IMG/VR virus record: IMGVR_UViG_3300025889_017816
Location: 55,475 to 119,474 of that record
From: a virus
DNA length: 64,000 bases
Strand: one strand, 5' to 3'
Shown here: positions 18,077 to 25,998 of the stretch, piece by piece
Layout of the letters: every line of letters starts with the position of its first letter
How positions within the stretch are numbered: the first letter of the stretch is position 1
Position numbers and translations under genes: made by a program
The notes under the pieces: generated by a model
Database searches by the model: none
Told to the model about the DNA's origin: nothing
What the model saw: the letters and a program-made list of their open reading frames with translations, nothing else

Positions 18077-18256
18077 TTATTCATCATCCTGGTCTGTGTA
18101 ATCCAAGTCTAATGAATCTTCATCAAAATCATCATATTCTTCATCAAGATAATCGTAGACTCTACCTTTGTGTTTTTTAAACAAATCCTTATTGTTTCTT
18201 TTACTTTGGTGTCTTCTTTCTTGATATTCTTCTTCTTCCCAATAATTGTTACTCAT
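18077..18256 (-). CDS. Small acidic protein between gp59 and gp32, unknown
   Basis: A 59-residue ORF with a basic middle (residues 14-32, rich in Lys and Arg) flanked by acidic stretches; the last 22 residues are mostly Asp and Glu. Its ATG overlaps the 3' end of the gp59 gene by eight bases, consistent with translational coupling. Polar composition and no membrane segment suggest a soluble accessory factor of the gp32-gp59 group. No family recognised. Confidence 0.65.
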   Translation of the reverse strand: MSNNYWEEEEYQERRHQSKRNNKDLFKKHKGRVYDYLDEEYDDFDEDSLDLDYTDQDDE

Positions 18257-18839
18257 TATAAACCTTTTTTGTAATCATTTGGTATTTATCTTTCTCAACT
18301 GTTAAGAACGGTGAATATTTTTTGATTTTAATAGAAACTTCTGCCCATACTGGATCAAGAAATAATTTCTTGTCCAAGTATAATCTAAATTTATATAATT
18401 TATTTAGAATTACAAGAGTTTCTAAAGAAACAATTTTACCATAATATAGTTTTAAAATAGGTGGATGGGTGTTTTCAACTTCCCAAAGTTCTGATAAAAC
18501 AGGATAATGTTCCTGAATCCTCTGAAGTTCGGATTCATATGTGTATGCCATACTTTGTATTCTTTTTTGCCATTCCAAATATGTGTTCGCACCACCATCA
18601 TCAAATAAACCACCCCATGTATCACCTGTAATAAAATTTGCAACAAAATATTCCACAAATGCATCTTGTGAATTATACTTGGATTTTATTTTATTTAAAT
18701 AAATTCCAAACTCTTTTTTAACACCTTGTTTTGGTTTTTTAGGGATTCTTCCTTTTCTTATATCAAAATTATCTGAATCCTGTGTGAAATGTAATCTTAA
18801 AGCAGTATAAACCTGATATAAAGATTCTACATTGCTCAT
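18249..18839 (-). CDS. gp59: Replicative helicase loader gp59
   Basis: A 196-residue homologue of the T4 gp59 loader (217 residues), which places the gp41 helicase on gp32-coated forks and on recombination intermediates. The helical pattern, the N-terminal 'YQVYTALRLHF' and the C-terminal 'KIVSLETLVILNKL' segment (parallel to 'IISFETFILLDSF' in T4) support the call. It lies in the T4-like order 33-59-32, overlapping the gp33 stop by four bases (ATGA). Confidence 0.82.
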   Translation of the reverse strand: MSNVESLYQVYTALRLHFTQDSDNFDIRKGRIPKKPKQGVKKEFGIYLNKIKSKYNSQDAFVEYFVANFITGDTWGGLFDDGGANTYLEWQKRIQSMAYTYESELQRIQEHYPVLSELWEVENTHPPILKLYYGKIVSLETLVILNKLYKFRLYLDKKLFLDPVWAEVSIKIKKYSPFLTVEKDKYQMITKKVYNE

Positions 18840-19129
18840 GGCAACTTAGGTGTTTTGTTTTTCTTTAATAAGTTCATTTCTTCAGCTTCAGCTCTAATTT
18901 TTTCTTTCAGAGATGAAGTTATAAAACTAGAAACAGCTTGAGGTTCAATATCATTCTCCTCACAATATTCTAGTAACATTTCAAAATAGCCCAAACGCCT
19001 CAGAACAGCCTGTTCTTCAATATACATTGAAAAATCTATAGCATTATTAAATTCACCTTTGGTAATAATATATTCCAAAGTTACAATCTCAACTGGTTGA
19101 GGTTTTGGTAATTCAAATTCATCCATCAT
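18836..19129 (-). CDS. gp33: Late transcription co-activator gp33
   Basis: A 97-residue homologue of T4 gp33 (112 residues), the RNA-polymerase-bound co-activator linking the sliding clamp to late promoters. 'GYFEMLLEYCEENDIEP' and the following F-I-x-S-S-L-K-E-K-I-x-A-E-A run align with T4 'SYLEATTAFLEENSIPE' and 'F-I-P-S-G-I-I-E-K-I-Q-S-E-A'. The T4 protein ends in a hydrophobic clamp-binding tail (L-D-F-L-L), whereas this one ends K-T-P-K-L-P. Two adjacent ATGs are possible starts. The gene overlaps both neighbours by four bases. Confidence 0.8.
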   Translation of the reverse strand: MMDEFELPKPQPVEIVTLEYIITKGEFNNAIDFSMYIEEQAVLRRLGYFEMLLEYCEENDIEPQAVSSFITSSLKEKIRAEAEEMNLLKKNKTPKLP

Positions 19130-19635
19130 GCACCATCCGCTAATTCATAAAAAATGTGATTTCCTATTTGTTCAATTTGTTTTGCATAAGGCCATTTTGG
19201 ATTTACATATGATGCATGAAAAAATAAAGCATCTTTTAAAATATCCAATTCTAAATTATCATTTAGAAATTTTTCTGCCAAAATATAAGTTTCATTGAAA
19301 AGATGTGGTTCAAATCTTGTTCTTGCTCCACAAGTCCAAGAAAACTGACACCCTACATCATTTCTTTGAAAAACAACCTCACAAATAGAATTAGGATATT
19401 GTTTATTTCTAACTCTATTCATAGTAACTGTAGCAACTGCTAATTTTCCTTCATAAGGTTCATTCAATGACTCAAAGAAAATATTTTGAGCCAAACAATT
19501 TATTTCTGAACCTTCAAATTCAGATTTTTCAACAATTACCTCAACTACAGGAGGTAAAGTATTTGGAATATTAGTTGGAAAAACTATTAATACTAAAGAC
19601 GATAGTACCAAAGTTATAATAATATATCTCATCAT
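19126..19635 (-). CDS. SleB-type cell-wall hydrolase with N-terminal signal anchor (lysin candidate)
   Basis: About 169 residues. Residues 1-20 are a hydrophobic export or anchor segment (M-M-R-Y-I-I-I-T-L-V...). The rest matches the Hydrolase_2 (SleB/CwlJ) fold: 'CLAQNIFFESLNEPYEGKLA' with the catalytic-type Glu, then V-A-T-V-T-M-N-R and 'CQFSWTCG'. Such enzymes cut peptidoglycan glycan strands. Two ATGs (19635, 19632) follow a GGGAGG site; an in-frame start 11 codons upstream has no such site. The gene has its own early-type promoter, which is unusual for a lysin, so entry or wall remodelling is a possible alternative role. Confidence 0.8.
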   Translation of the reverse strand: MMRYIIITLVLSSLVLIVFPTNIPNTLPPVVEVIVEKSEFEGSEINCLAQNIFFESLNEPYEGKLAVATVTMNRVRNKQYPNSICEVVFQRNDVGCQFSWTCGARTRFEPHLFNETYILAEKFLNDNLELDILKDALFFHASYVNPKWPYAKQIEQIGNHIFYELADGA

Positions 19636-19656
19636 AAGTACCTCCCTTATTGATGT

Positions 19657-19685
19657 AATATAATACATTACAATTGGTTTGTCAA
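19657..19685 (-). promoter_or_regulatory. Early-type promoter before the SleB-like gene
   Basis: TTGACA (19685-19680), a 17-base spacer and TATATT (19662-19657) on the minus strand. The -35 hexamer contains the TGA stop of the upstream nuclease gene. Confidence 0.8.
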
Positions 19686-20338
19686 GGTTTAAGTTCGAAA
19701 AGGTCCCGGTAGTATAAAAGACCTTCTACAAAATCATCCCTTTTGCCTTGAAAAGTTTGGACAAACCCATCTTCGACTACGATAATAATTGTTAAACGAT
19801 TGATAGGTATATTGGTTCTTTCTTCGAACATTATTGCATATGCTGAGGCTTGCATAAAATAATGCAAAATGTGTTCTTTATCTTTTTCTCTTCTGGCAGT
19901 TTTAAAATCTATGATAGATAATTTACCATCATATTCAGCTATACAATCTACACGTCCTGCTAATCGTAAATGATCAGAATATAACGGCGCCTCAAGGGAC
20001 CTTATATTATTTATTCTATCAAGTTCCGGGAGTATGACAGAAAACATCTCCTTTTCCATTAGAGATATGTTTTCTAACTCCTCATTATTGAGGTAATTTT
20101 CAATAATGTTATGTATCCTTGTTCCTCTGTTGGCTGCCTGTTTAGATATTTTATTTGCTTCTTCCTCACCAACACGTTTGCGCCATTCTTGTATACCTTG
20201 TTTAGTATGTTCAGATAACACCGTGGTGACGGAAGGGTAGGATTTACCTTCAGGAGTTTGGTAAACCCTACCCTTCTCGGTCGTGTAAGCAGTCAAATCC
20301 TGTAACTCAACAGGAACATGATTAAATTTTTTCATCAC
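19682..20338 (-). CDS. PD-(D/E)XK exonuclease, Cas4/MGME1-like
   Basis: A 218-residue nuclease of the PD-(D/E)XK superfamily. The 'AANRGTRIHNIIE' block (68-80) is the conserved R-G-x2-[IV]-H helix. Asp131 in G-R-V-D and the 'IIDFKTA' core (142-148, Asp144 and Lys146) give the metal-binding and catalytic residues, followed by a Q-A-S-A-Y-A helix at about 163-168. Related proteins act on DNA ends in recombination and repair. It stands between PhoH and the lysin candidate with its own promoter, so it belongs to the early or middle replication set. Confidence 0.82.
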   Translation of the reverse strand: MMKKFNHVPVELQDLTAYTTEKGRVYQTPEGKSYPSVTTVLSEHTKQGIQEWRKRVGEEEANKISKQAANRGTRIHNIIENYLNNEELENISLMEKEMFSVILPELDRINNIRSLEAPLYSDHLRLAGRVDCIAEYDGKLSIIDFKTARREKDKEHILHYFMQASAYAIMFEERTNIPINRLTIIIVVEDGFVQTFQGKRDDFVEGLLYYRDLFELKP

Positions 20339-20364
20339 ACCTCAACTTGTTTAATCATACTATT

Positions 20365-20393
20365 AATGTAATAATAATTTATTGTTATGTCAA
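20365..20393 (-). promoter_or_regulatory. Early-type promoter before the PD-(D/E)XK nuclease
   Basis: TTGACA (20393-20388), 17-base spacer, TACATT (20370-20365) on the minus strand. The -35 hexamer contains the PhoH stop codon TGA. Confidence 0.72.
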
Positions 20394-21136
20394 GATGCCA
20401 TTAACACCATATCGTCGTAGGCCAATCTTGCTAAAATATATTCTTTAACAAGGTTGCTTCTAACAATATCGGTGATTTCAAATTCTAGCATTTTGAATGT
20501 TGACATATGTTTTGTTATACTTATAAACTTATTTAACCCAGACATATCCTGTTTTCTATAAAGATCTGTTTGCCTAAAATCTCCACAAAATATAATTTTA
20601 GAATGTTTGCCAATACGGGTCATGATACTATTAATTTCCATATCGTTCATGTTTTGACATTCATCAACAATAACAATGGAATTATCCATTGTTAATCCTC
20701 TTACATACGATGTTGTCATGAATTCAATTACTCCTTGTTCCATTAATTTCATGTATGCAATTTTTCCAAATCTAGGAATTAAATCTGAACAAATATCCTG
20801 ATATGGTCGAGAATATATTTCAGTTTTTTCTTTTTCGTTTCCTGGCAAAAATCCTATGTCTCTGGATGGAACTGCTGATCTTACTATAACAATTTTTTCG
20901 AACTCTGAGGTTTCCTTTAAAACCTCATTTAATGCATTGTACAATGCGATATATGTCTTACCTGTTCCTGCTACGCCATGCAATAATATAGCTTCAGTAC
21001 CCTTGTTGTAAAGTTTATAGAATTTGTCTTGGTTAATTGTTAATGGTTTGATTGGTTTTAAATCTCCTTTGATAATTAAATTAGGGTTTCTACCATTAGA
21101 ATTTTTAACACTTTGGCGATTTTTTTTACGGGACAT
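20390..21136 (-). CDS. phoH: PhoH-like P-loop ATPase
   Basis: A 248-residue PhoH-family ATPase/helicase-like protein, widely carried by marine phages; the family's cellular role is uncertain (phosphate-starvation regulon, RNA metabolism). Walker A is G-V-A-G-T-G-K-T (54-61), followed by 'VIVRSAVPSRDIGFLPG' and the Walker B I-V-I-V-D-E-C-Q-N. The ATG at 21136 is chosen over a TTG 18 codons upstream, which falls inside a terminator hairpin. The N-terminal 25 residues are strongly basic. No early-type promoter was seen directly upstream, and the terminator would limit read-through, so its own transcription start is unclear. Confidence 0.92.
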   Translation of the reverse strand: MSRKKNRQSVKNSNGRNPNLIIKGDLKPIKPLTINQDKFYKLYNKGTEAILLHGVAGTGKTYIALYNALNEVLKETSEFEKIVIVRSAVPSRDIGFLPGNEKEKTEIYSRPYQDICSDLIPRFGKIAYMKLMEQGVIEFMTTSYVRGLTMDNSIVIVDECQNMNDMEINSIMTRIGKHSKIIFCGDFRQTDLYRKQDMSGLNKFISITKHMSTFKMLEFEITDIVRSNLVKEYILARLAYDDMVLMAS

Positions 21137-21157
21137 TTTAGACTCGCTAGTTAGGGT

Positions 21158-21197
21158 AAAAAAATAACTCCCCCAGTGCTTAAGCACCAAGGGAGTA
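21158..21197 (-). terminator. Rho-independent terminator after the zinc-ribbon gene
   Basis: On the minus strand, ACTCCCTTGGTGC, a TTAA loop and GCACTGGGGGAGT form a long stem followed by TTATTTTTTT. It separates the ligase/zinc-ribbon transcript from PhoH. Confidence 0.85.
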
Positions 21198-21219
21198 TGT
21201 TTAAGTTATTTCGTACTTT

Positions 21220-21486
21220 TTAAAAGTCGAAACTGCTGTTGCTAAGTGTGTTGCCTCTGTTATTTGATTCAATTTTTTGCATCACCTCTTTGAAGCCCCC
21301 ATCGGGTCTTCTGATTCCTAGTCTTACCGGGTCTCCTAAAGCAGGAGCGGAAAATATAACCTTCTTGACCTGAACCTCACCACAATTAGGACATGGTTCC
21401 TCCTCGGGTTGTTTCATGTTAGGAATGCTCAATATCTTTTCAAAATAATGTTCACATTTGTCACACTTGTATTCATAGTTAGGCAT
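21220..21486 (-). CDS. FmdB-like zinc-ribbon protein
   Basis: An 88-residue protein starting 'MPNYEYKCDKCEHYFE', the hallmark of FmdB-type regulatory zinc ribbons. Two CxxC pairs (C-D-K-C at about 8-11 and C-P-N-C near 32-35) would bind one zinc. The rest is polar and disordered. A GTG 12 codons upstream overlaps the ligase stop (GTGA) and could couple translation, but family similarity starts at this ATG. A role in transcription or nucleic-acid contact is likely but unproven. Confidence 0.75.
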   Translation of the reverse strand: MPNYEYKCDKCEHYFEKILSIPNMKQPEEEPCPNCGEVQVKKVIFSAPALGDPVRLGIRRPDGGFKEVMQKIESNNRGNTLSNSSFDF

Positions 21487-21518
21487 ATTTTTATTTATCT
21501 CATCGGGTTTTTTACGGT

Positions 21519-22811
21519 TCACTTAATCTTCTTGGAAGAATCTGCTTCGGTTTTATCCTCACGAATTTCAAGGAAAACAGGGAGGAACAAACTCTCAGTA
21601 TCAGAATTCTTGTCCTTGATTCTTGCATTATATTTAACTGCAACAATCTTACCTACAGTATTATCTACTGTGTATTTATCACGCTGTTCATCCGTAAATC
21701 CACTACCAACATTAACACGAATTTTCTTGTCAGCAGATTCAAGAACGAGAGCACCTAACTTACCAACATTCTTACCTGTACCTTCTTGCCAATCAACACA
21801 AAGCAAATCACAATCTAACTCACCCTTAAACTTAATTTGATGAGTAGCACGCTTGTCTTCCCATGGACTATTGATATTTTTTAGGATGATACCTTCCTCA
21901 CCCTTGTTAAAATATTCCTGAAACAGTGTGTTAGCCTGATCTTCAGATACTACCTCATGATTTTCAATGATGGAAATTCTATGAACAGCCTTGTTTGGAT
22001 CAACACCTAGCAACTTAGAAAATCTTTGTACATAAGGTGTGTTACAAACACCAACCTTGAAATCTTGTAGAGGAATAATGTCCCAAATAGTAGCATAAAC
22101 CATATTTGCTTCCTTGAGAGAGATAGTTCCCTTTACTGCCTTATTAAGGATACCATTACCCTTTTGTCGGTTCATAATAGAACCATCTACTTCCTTAACA
22201 ATAAGCTCTCCATCAAACACACAATTTTCTGTCCCTGCATATGCAAGAAAAGCCTGATTTAATACATCATGAAGCTCTATGCTTTTTCCGTTTCTTGACT
22301 TTAATTCAATTTTCCCATTTTCTACAATAGCATTGAAACGCATCCCATCTAACTTTAGTTGAACATATGCGGGATATTCCATTCTAGCCATTAACTTCTC
22401 GCTGTATCCAGAAGCTAACATAACAGGGTAGGTTGGGATAAGATTAGGAAAAATTTTGTTAACAGTTGCGGTAGAAACACCACACTTCAAATCCTTAGAA
22501 ATAATCCTGGTAACAATGTCTGCATCTTCAGGATGAATATTTTCAAGAATCCAAGTAAGTCGGTCAATGGCAGCATTACCTGTGATTTTTCTTGTATAAA
22601 TTTCTTCCAGATGAAAAAACACATCGTCCCAATTTAGATTAAAGGACTTGTTTTCGTATGCTGGGATCTTTCTTATGTAAAACTGAGTATAAGGATCCAG
22701 AGCAAGAAACATTACCTTCTGTAAGGTTTCATTCATGAAATTAGACCGAAGAATATCCTCCTTGTCTAATCTAGAAGAAGTTGATTCTAATGCCTTGAAA
22801 ATATGATACAT
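21519..22811 (-). CDS. gp30: ATP-dependent DNA ligase gp30
   Basis: A 430-residue ligase sealing nicks in lagging-strand synthesis and repair. The nucleotidyl-lysine motif is 'QLKLDGMRF' with Lys153 (Lys159 in T4), followed by motif III-like 'CVFDGELIV', motif IV-like 'EEGIILKN', and motif V-like 'HQIKFK'. The N-terminal region resembles T4 ligase ('KITGNAAIDRLTWIL', 'KDLKCGVS'). It has a strong AAGGAG site and an early-type promoter 33 bases upstream. Confidence 0.92.
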   Translation of the reverse strand: MYHIFKALESTSSRLDKEDILRSNFMNETLQKVMFLALDPYTQFYIRKIPAYENKSFNLNWDDVFFHLEEIYTRKITGNAAIDRLTWILENIHPEDADIVTRIISKDLKCGVSTATVNKIFPNLIPTYPVMLASGYSEKLMARMEYPAYVQLKLDGMRFNAIVENGKIELKSRNGKSIELHDVLNQAFLAYAGTENCVFDGELIVKEVDGSIMNRQKGNGILNKAVKGTISLKEANMVYATIWDIIPLQDFKVGVCNTPYVQRFSKLLGVDPNKAVHRISIIENHEVVSEDQANTLFQEYFNKGEEGIILKNINSPWEDKRATHQIKFKGELDCDLLCVDWQEGTGKNVGKLGALVLESADKKIRVNVGSGFTDEQRDKYTVDNTVGKIVAVKYNARIKDKNSDTESLFLPVFLEIREDKTEADSSKKIK

Positions 22812-22843
22812 ATATTTCTCCTTGAAGAATCCATTTCTACTTA

Positions 22844-22872
22844 AATATAATACTTCAGGAGTGTTTTGTCAA
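22844..22872 (-). promoter_or_regulatory. Early-type promoter before DNA ligase
   Basis: TTGACA (22872-22867), 17-base spacer, TATATT (22849-22844) on the minus strand, four bases past the carbamoyltransferase stop. It marks the end of the 24-kb cassette and the start of the ligase transcript. Confidence 0.82.
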
Positions 22873-22875
22873 GTG

Positions 22876-24348
22876 CTATAAAACCAAAATATCGTAAACA
22901 TTACTAAATTCTGTGGCATCCTCTATGGTATTAACCATTGGTTTTCCACGAATATTTAAACTGGTATTTAAAATCATTGGACAACCAGTTTCCTGTTCCC
23001 ATAATTTCAAGAATTTATTAAACCCTGGAGAATCATATTCTGAAACAGTTTGGACTCTAGAGCTTCCATCATGATGTATGATGGCTGGGAATTCATCTGG
23101 TTTTTTACATTGCATTGTGTATTGCATATATGGACTTTCAGAGGTACACATATGAAAATAATTTGATGCTTCTTTTTTAAGGATGGCGGGAGCAAAAGGT
23201 CTGAATTTTTGTCTACGTTTAATTTCGTTTACTTTATCTTTTATTTCAGGACCTCTAGGATCAGCCAGTAAACTTCTGTGACCTAAAGCTCTTGGTCCAA
23301 ACTCTGCTCTACCATTAGCAATACCAACAATTTTATGTTTTTTTAAAGCATCTACTAATTGTTCGGCTGGATACTTACCTTTAATATCATGTCCTAAAAA
23401 TGCATTATTAAAAAGCATAGATTGTTTTCTTTGAGCAGCAACCGCACCCAAACTGTTACCTGCATCACCTGGGTTAGGCATGATCCACACATTTTTGAAA
23501 TAAGTATGTGCAATAGAATTAGCTACACAATTTAATGCACATCCACCCGCAAGAACTAAATTATCCGATGGTACTAATTCTTTGGCTTTGTGCAACAAAT
23601 CATGAAAATATAATTCATAAACAAATTGTGTGGCTGCTGCAATATCATACTTATCTTGTTCAGAAGATAGTTCGCGCCTCCACCATTTACAACCACGATG
23701 AAGGTTTTCCTTTAACTTAAGATCATGTTTTGTATCAAAGAAGTCTTCCAATATTATTGGAGCATACTTGGATGCGTCTCCATATGCAGCCATACCCATC
23801 AAAATATATTCTTCTTCGTTTGGTTTTAATCCAACACGTTGGGTCATTGCAGAATACCACAATCCTAAACTATGGGGATATTTAACACTAAATTTCTTGT
23901 GTAATTTTTTATTTTTTCCTTCCCATATTGTTGTGGTATCAAATTCACCTATGGCATCAATCACTAAAATGGCAGCATCAGGAAACAAAGAAGTATAATA
24001 ACCACCTGCTGCATGACTTTCGTGGTGATTACCGAACGTTAAATATTTTGGGTCAATATTATATTTCAGTAAATAATCTCTAAAATTATTTTCTTTCCCT
24101 AACCACCCTTGACCTGACATGAATTGTCGGAATGTTTTTGTAAATGGATTTTCATACCATACTACTTCATCTGGTTTGCCAAAATACAAAGCATCTGAAA
24201 TTAAATCATGGTGTAAATGAGCATCATTCTTTTTTCTTGAATAACGTTCACTTTGTGCGGCAAAAAGTATGGTGTTGTGTTTATCCACAACCGTGATTGC
24301 TGCATCATGGCTATTTGCTGATATTCCCCAACTAATCATATTATTCAT
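22876..24348 (-). CDS. NodU/CmcH-family carbamoyltransferase
   Basis: A 490-residue O-carbamoyltransferase that moves a carbamoyl group from carbamoyl phosphate, via carbamoyl-AMP, to a hydroxyl. The N-terminal Kae1-like domain shows the metal motif H-H-E-S-H-A (108-113), A-Y-G-D, and 'LAGGCALNCVAN'. The C-terminal YrdC-like part has 'EFGPRALGHRSLLADP'. Known relatives decorate Nod factors, cephamycin, tobramycin and novobiocin, and a metavirome-derived member was reported to carbamoylate 5-hydroxymethylcytosine in DNA. The acceptor here is therefore either a sugar made by this cassette or a modified base. It is the last gene of the cassette. Confidence 0.88.
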   Translation of the reverse strand: MNNMISWGISANSHDAAITVVDKHNTILFAAQSERYSRKKNDAHLHHDLISDALYFGKPDEVVWYENPFTKTFRQFMSGQGWLGKENNFRDYLLKYNIDPKYLTFGNHHESHAAGGYYTSLFPDAAILVIDAIGEFDTTTIWEGKNKKLHKKFSVKYPHSLGLWYSAMTQRVGLKPNEEEYILMGMAAYGDASKYAPIILEDFFDTKHDLKLKENLHRGCKWWRRELSSEQDKYDIAAATQFVYELYFHDLLHKAKELVPSDNLVLAGGCALNCVANSIAHTYFKNVWIMPNPGDAGNSLGAVAAQRKQSMLFNNAFLGHDIKGKYPAEQLVDALKKHKIVGIANGRAEFGPRALGHRSLLADPRGPEIKDKVNEIKRRQKFRPFAPAILKKEASNYFHMCTSESPYMQYTMQCKKPDEFPAIIHHDGSSRVQTVSEYDSPGFNKFLKLWEQETGCPMILNTSLNIRGKPMVNTIEDATEFSNVYDILVL

Positions 24349-24349
24349 A

Positions 24350-25213
24350 TTATAACATTTTTTCTATTTTAGGTAAGATATGCTGCTCTAAAAAATTTTT
24401 ATGTGCTTCGGGGCCTGGATGAACAGTATCTAATAATTTATAATTGTTTTTTTCTGTGAATTCCAATAAAGGTTCCATTACCCAATTATCAAAATTGATA
24501 CAATCATAAAGAGGTTTTAAAAAATTATATTTTTTATAACAAATATCTTTCTTGATTTTTTTAAAGTGAAAATCATAATCAGGATAATAGAAAAAATCTA
24601 TAGCCATCATATTCAACATTTTGATGTTATTTTTTTCACAAAAATATTGTAGTAATAAAATATTATTAAATGTTTCTAACAATTCACTTCCGGAAGAGTG
24701 GTAGGTATCGTACCAAGGTTTAACAAATTTATCAATTTCTGGGTACCAACCGAATTCATATGTACCACCAGGACTTCCTACAGCCCAAAATTCATTAATA
24801 TTTGTTGTTTCTTCTTTTGAAAAGGACTTTAAGGCGACATGATGATAGGTTCGGTTTGGAAAGGGAAAAATATCTAAAAATATAGGATTTAAAACTGGTA
24901 ATGGTTCTCTTTTTAATAAGATTGGATCATAAACATATAAATCTGAACCATACATTTCTTCCCTGTCTATTAAAAATAATTTTCTAGGAGGATAGGTCCA
25001 AAGAACAGCTAGAAAAATTTCATTGGAGTTATATCCTTTTTCAAATGCTGTTTGAATACCATGTATTGAACTTCTGGTAATCCATTCATTTCCATATGAA
25101 GGCATAGCAAGATTGTGTATAGGAACCATCAAATGCTCAGCCAATCTATTATTCCAATCAGGGTGCTCGGATGAAAAGCTATCACCACTTGTTATTAGTA
25201 TTTTAATTTCCAT
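24350..25213 (-). CDS. SGNH/GDSL-hydrolase-like protein (copy 1)
   Basis: A 287-residue protein with the SGNH bookends: G-D-S-F-S near residue 9-13 (block I, nucleophilic Ser) and 'DTVHPGPEAH' near the C-terminus (block V, Asp-x-x-His). SGNH enzymes esterify or de-esterify acyl groups on sugars or lipids. No signal peptide, so it acts inside the infected cell. It abuts the carbamoyltransferase and overlaps the next SGNH gene by one base. Four such proteins occur in the cassette. Substrate unknown. Confidence 0.65.
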   Translation of the reverse strand: MEIKILITSGDSFSSEHPDWNNRLAEHLMVPIHNLAMPSYGNEWITRSSIHGIQTAFEKGYNSNEIFLAVLWTYPPRKLFLIDREEMYGSDLYVYDPILLKREPLPVLNPIFLDIFPFPNRTYHHVALKSFSKEETTNINEFWAVGSPGGTYEFGWYPEIDKFVKPWYDTYHSSGSELLETFNNILLLQYFCEKNNIKMLNMMAIDFFYYPDYDFHFKKIKKDICYKKYNFLKPLYDCINFDNWVMEPLLEFTEKNNYKLLDTVHPGPEAHKNFLEQHILPKIEKML

Positions 25214-25998
25214 TATAACTGTTCTTTAATTTTTAAATAATGGTTAAACAAATATTCTGCAACCAATGAATGTCCAAAATCATTATAATGGCTGAGATCT
25301 AGTTCTCCGGTAATACTGTCATAACCTAGCATAATATTTTGCCAAGATTCTTCAGAATGTATGTGCTCATCTTCCATGTTCTTGTCTGTGTACATTAAAG
25401 TCGAACATTTATTACCTATTATCTGCTCGGCCATTTTTTCCCAAATATTGATTGCTCTATGCCAATATATTAGCAGTTTTATATTGTTCAACTGGCATAT
25501 TGATTCTATTAAGGTATGATAAACTTGCCATTTATGTAGGAAGAAAAGTTCGTTTTCTGCGGTTACGGATTCTAATGCGCTTATATATTTTGACATCATT
25601 ACTTGTTGAAAATCATTAGGGTTGACATTTTTATATGCTGGTAACCCAATCTTGAAATTGTAATACACATAATCTCCTAAATTGGATTCGCGTATTAATG
25701 GTAAATCCCCAGGAACGGCGGGGCCATGATCTTTTCGTCGTTGTTCTACATCATTTAAAAGAGTCGGAACCTCTTGGCGAGTAGGTTCTGGCCATTGTAT
25801 AATGACAAGATCACCGGAGACTAGTTTTCCGTTTGTAATAGCATCAACAACTTCTTTAATAACACGATCATTAGATCCGCAACCCTGTGCTAAATGCAAA
25901 TAGTTATACCCTAATTTTTCCGCAAGGACTACACCGTAAGGTCGTAGGACCTTACAATAATCTGAAAAACTACAACCACCTACTGCTAAAGTTGGCAT
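25213..25998 (-). CDS. SGNH-hydrolase-like protein (copy 2)
   Basis: A 261-residue protein. 'VGGCSFSDY' near the N-terminus supplies the nucleophile position (Gly-Cys-Ser in place of Gly-Asp-Ser). 'GCGSN' at about 40-44 resembles block II/III glycine and asparagine. 'DLSHYNDFGH' near residue 240 matches the Asp-x-x-His block. The segment 'VIIQWPEPTRQE' recurs as 'LIVWPEPSRQT' in the copy at 37889-38788, showing that the two are related. It is coupled by one-base overlaps to neighbours on both sides. Probably cytosolic. Confidence 0.62.
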   Translation of the reverse strand: MPTLAVGGCSFSDYCKVLRPYGVVLAEKLGYNYLHLAQGCGSNDRVIKEVVDAITNGKLVSGDLVIIQWPEPTRQEVPTLLNDVEQRRKDHGPAVPGDLPLIRESNLGDYVYYNFKIGLPAYKNVNPNDFQQVMMSKYISALESVTAENELFFLHKWQVYHTLIESICQLNNIKLLIYWHRAINIWEKMAEQIIGNKCSTLMYTDKNMEDEHIHSEESWQNIMLGYDSITGELDLSHYNDFGHSLVAEYLFNHYLKIKEQL

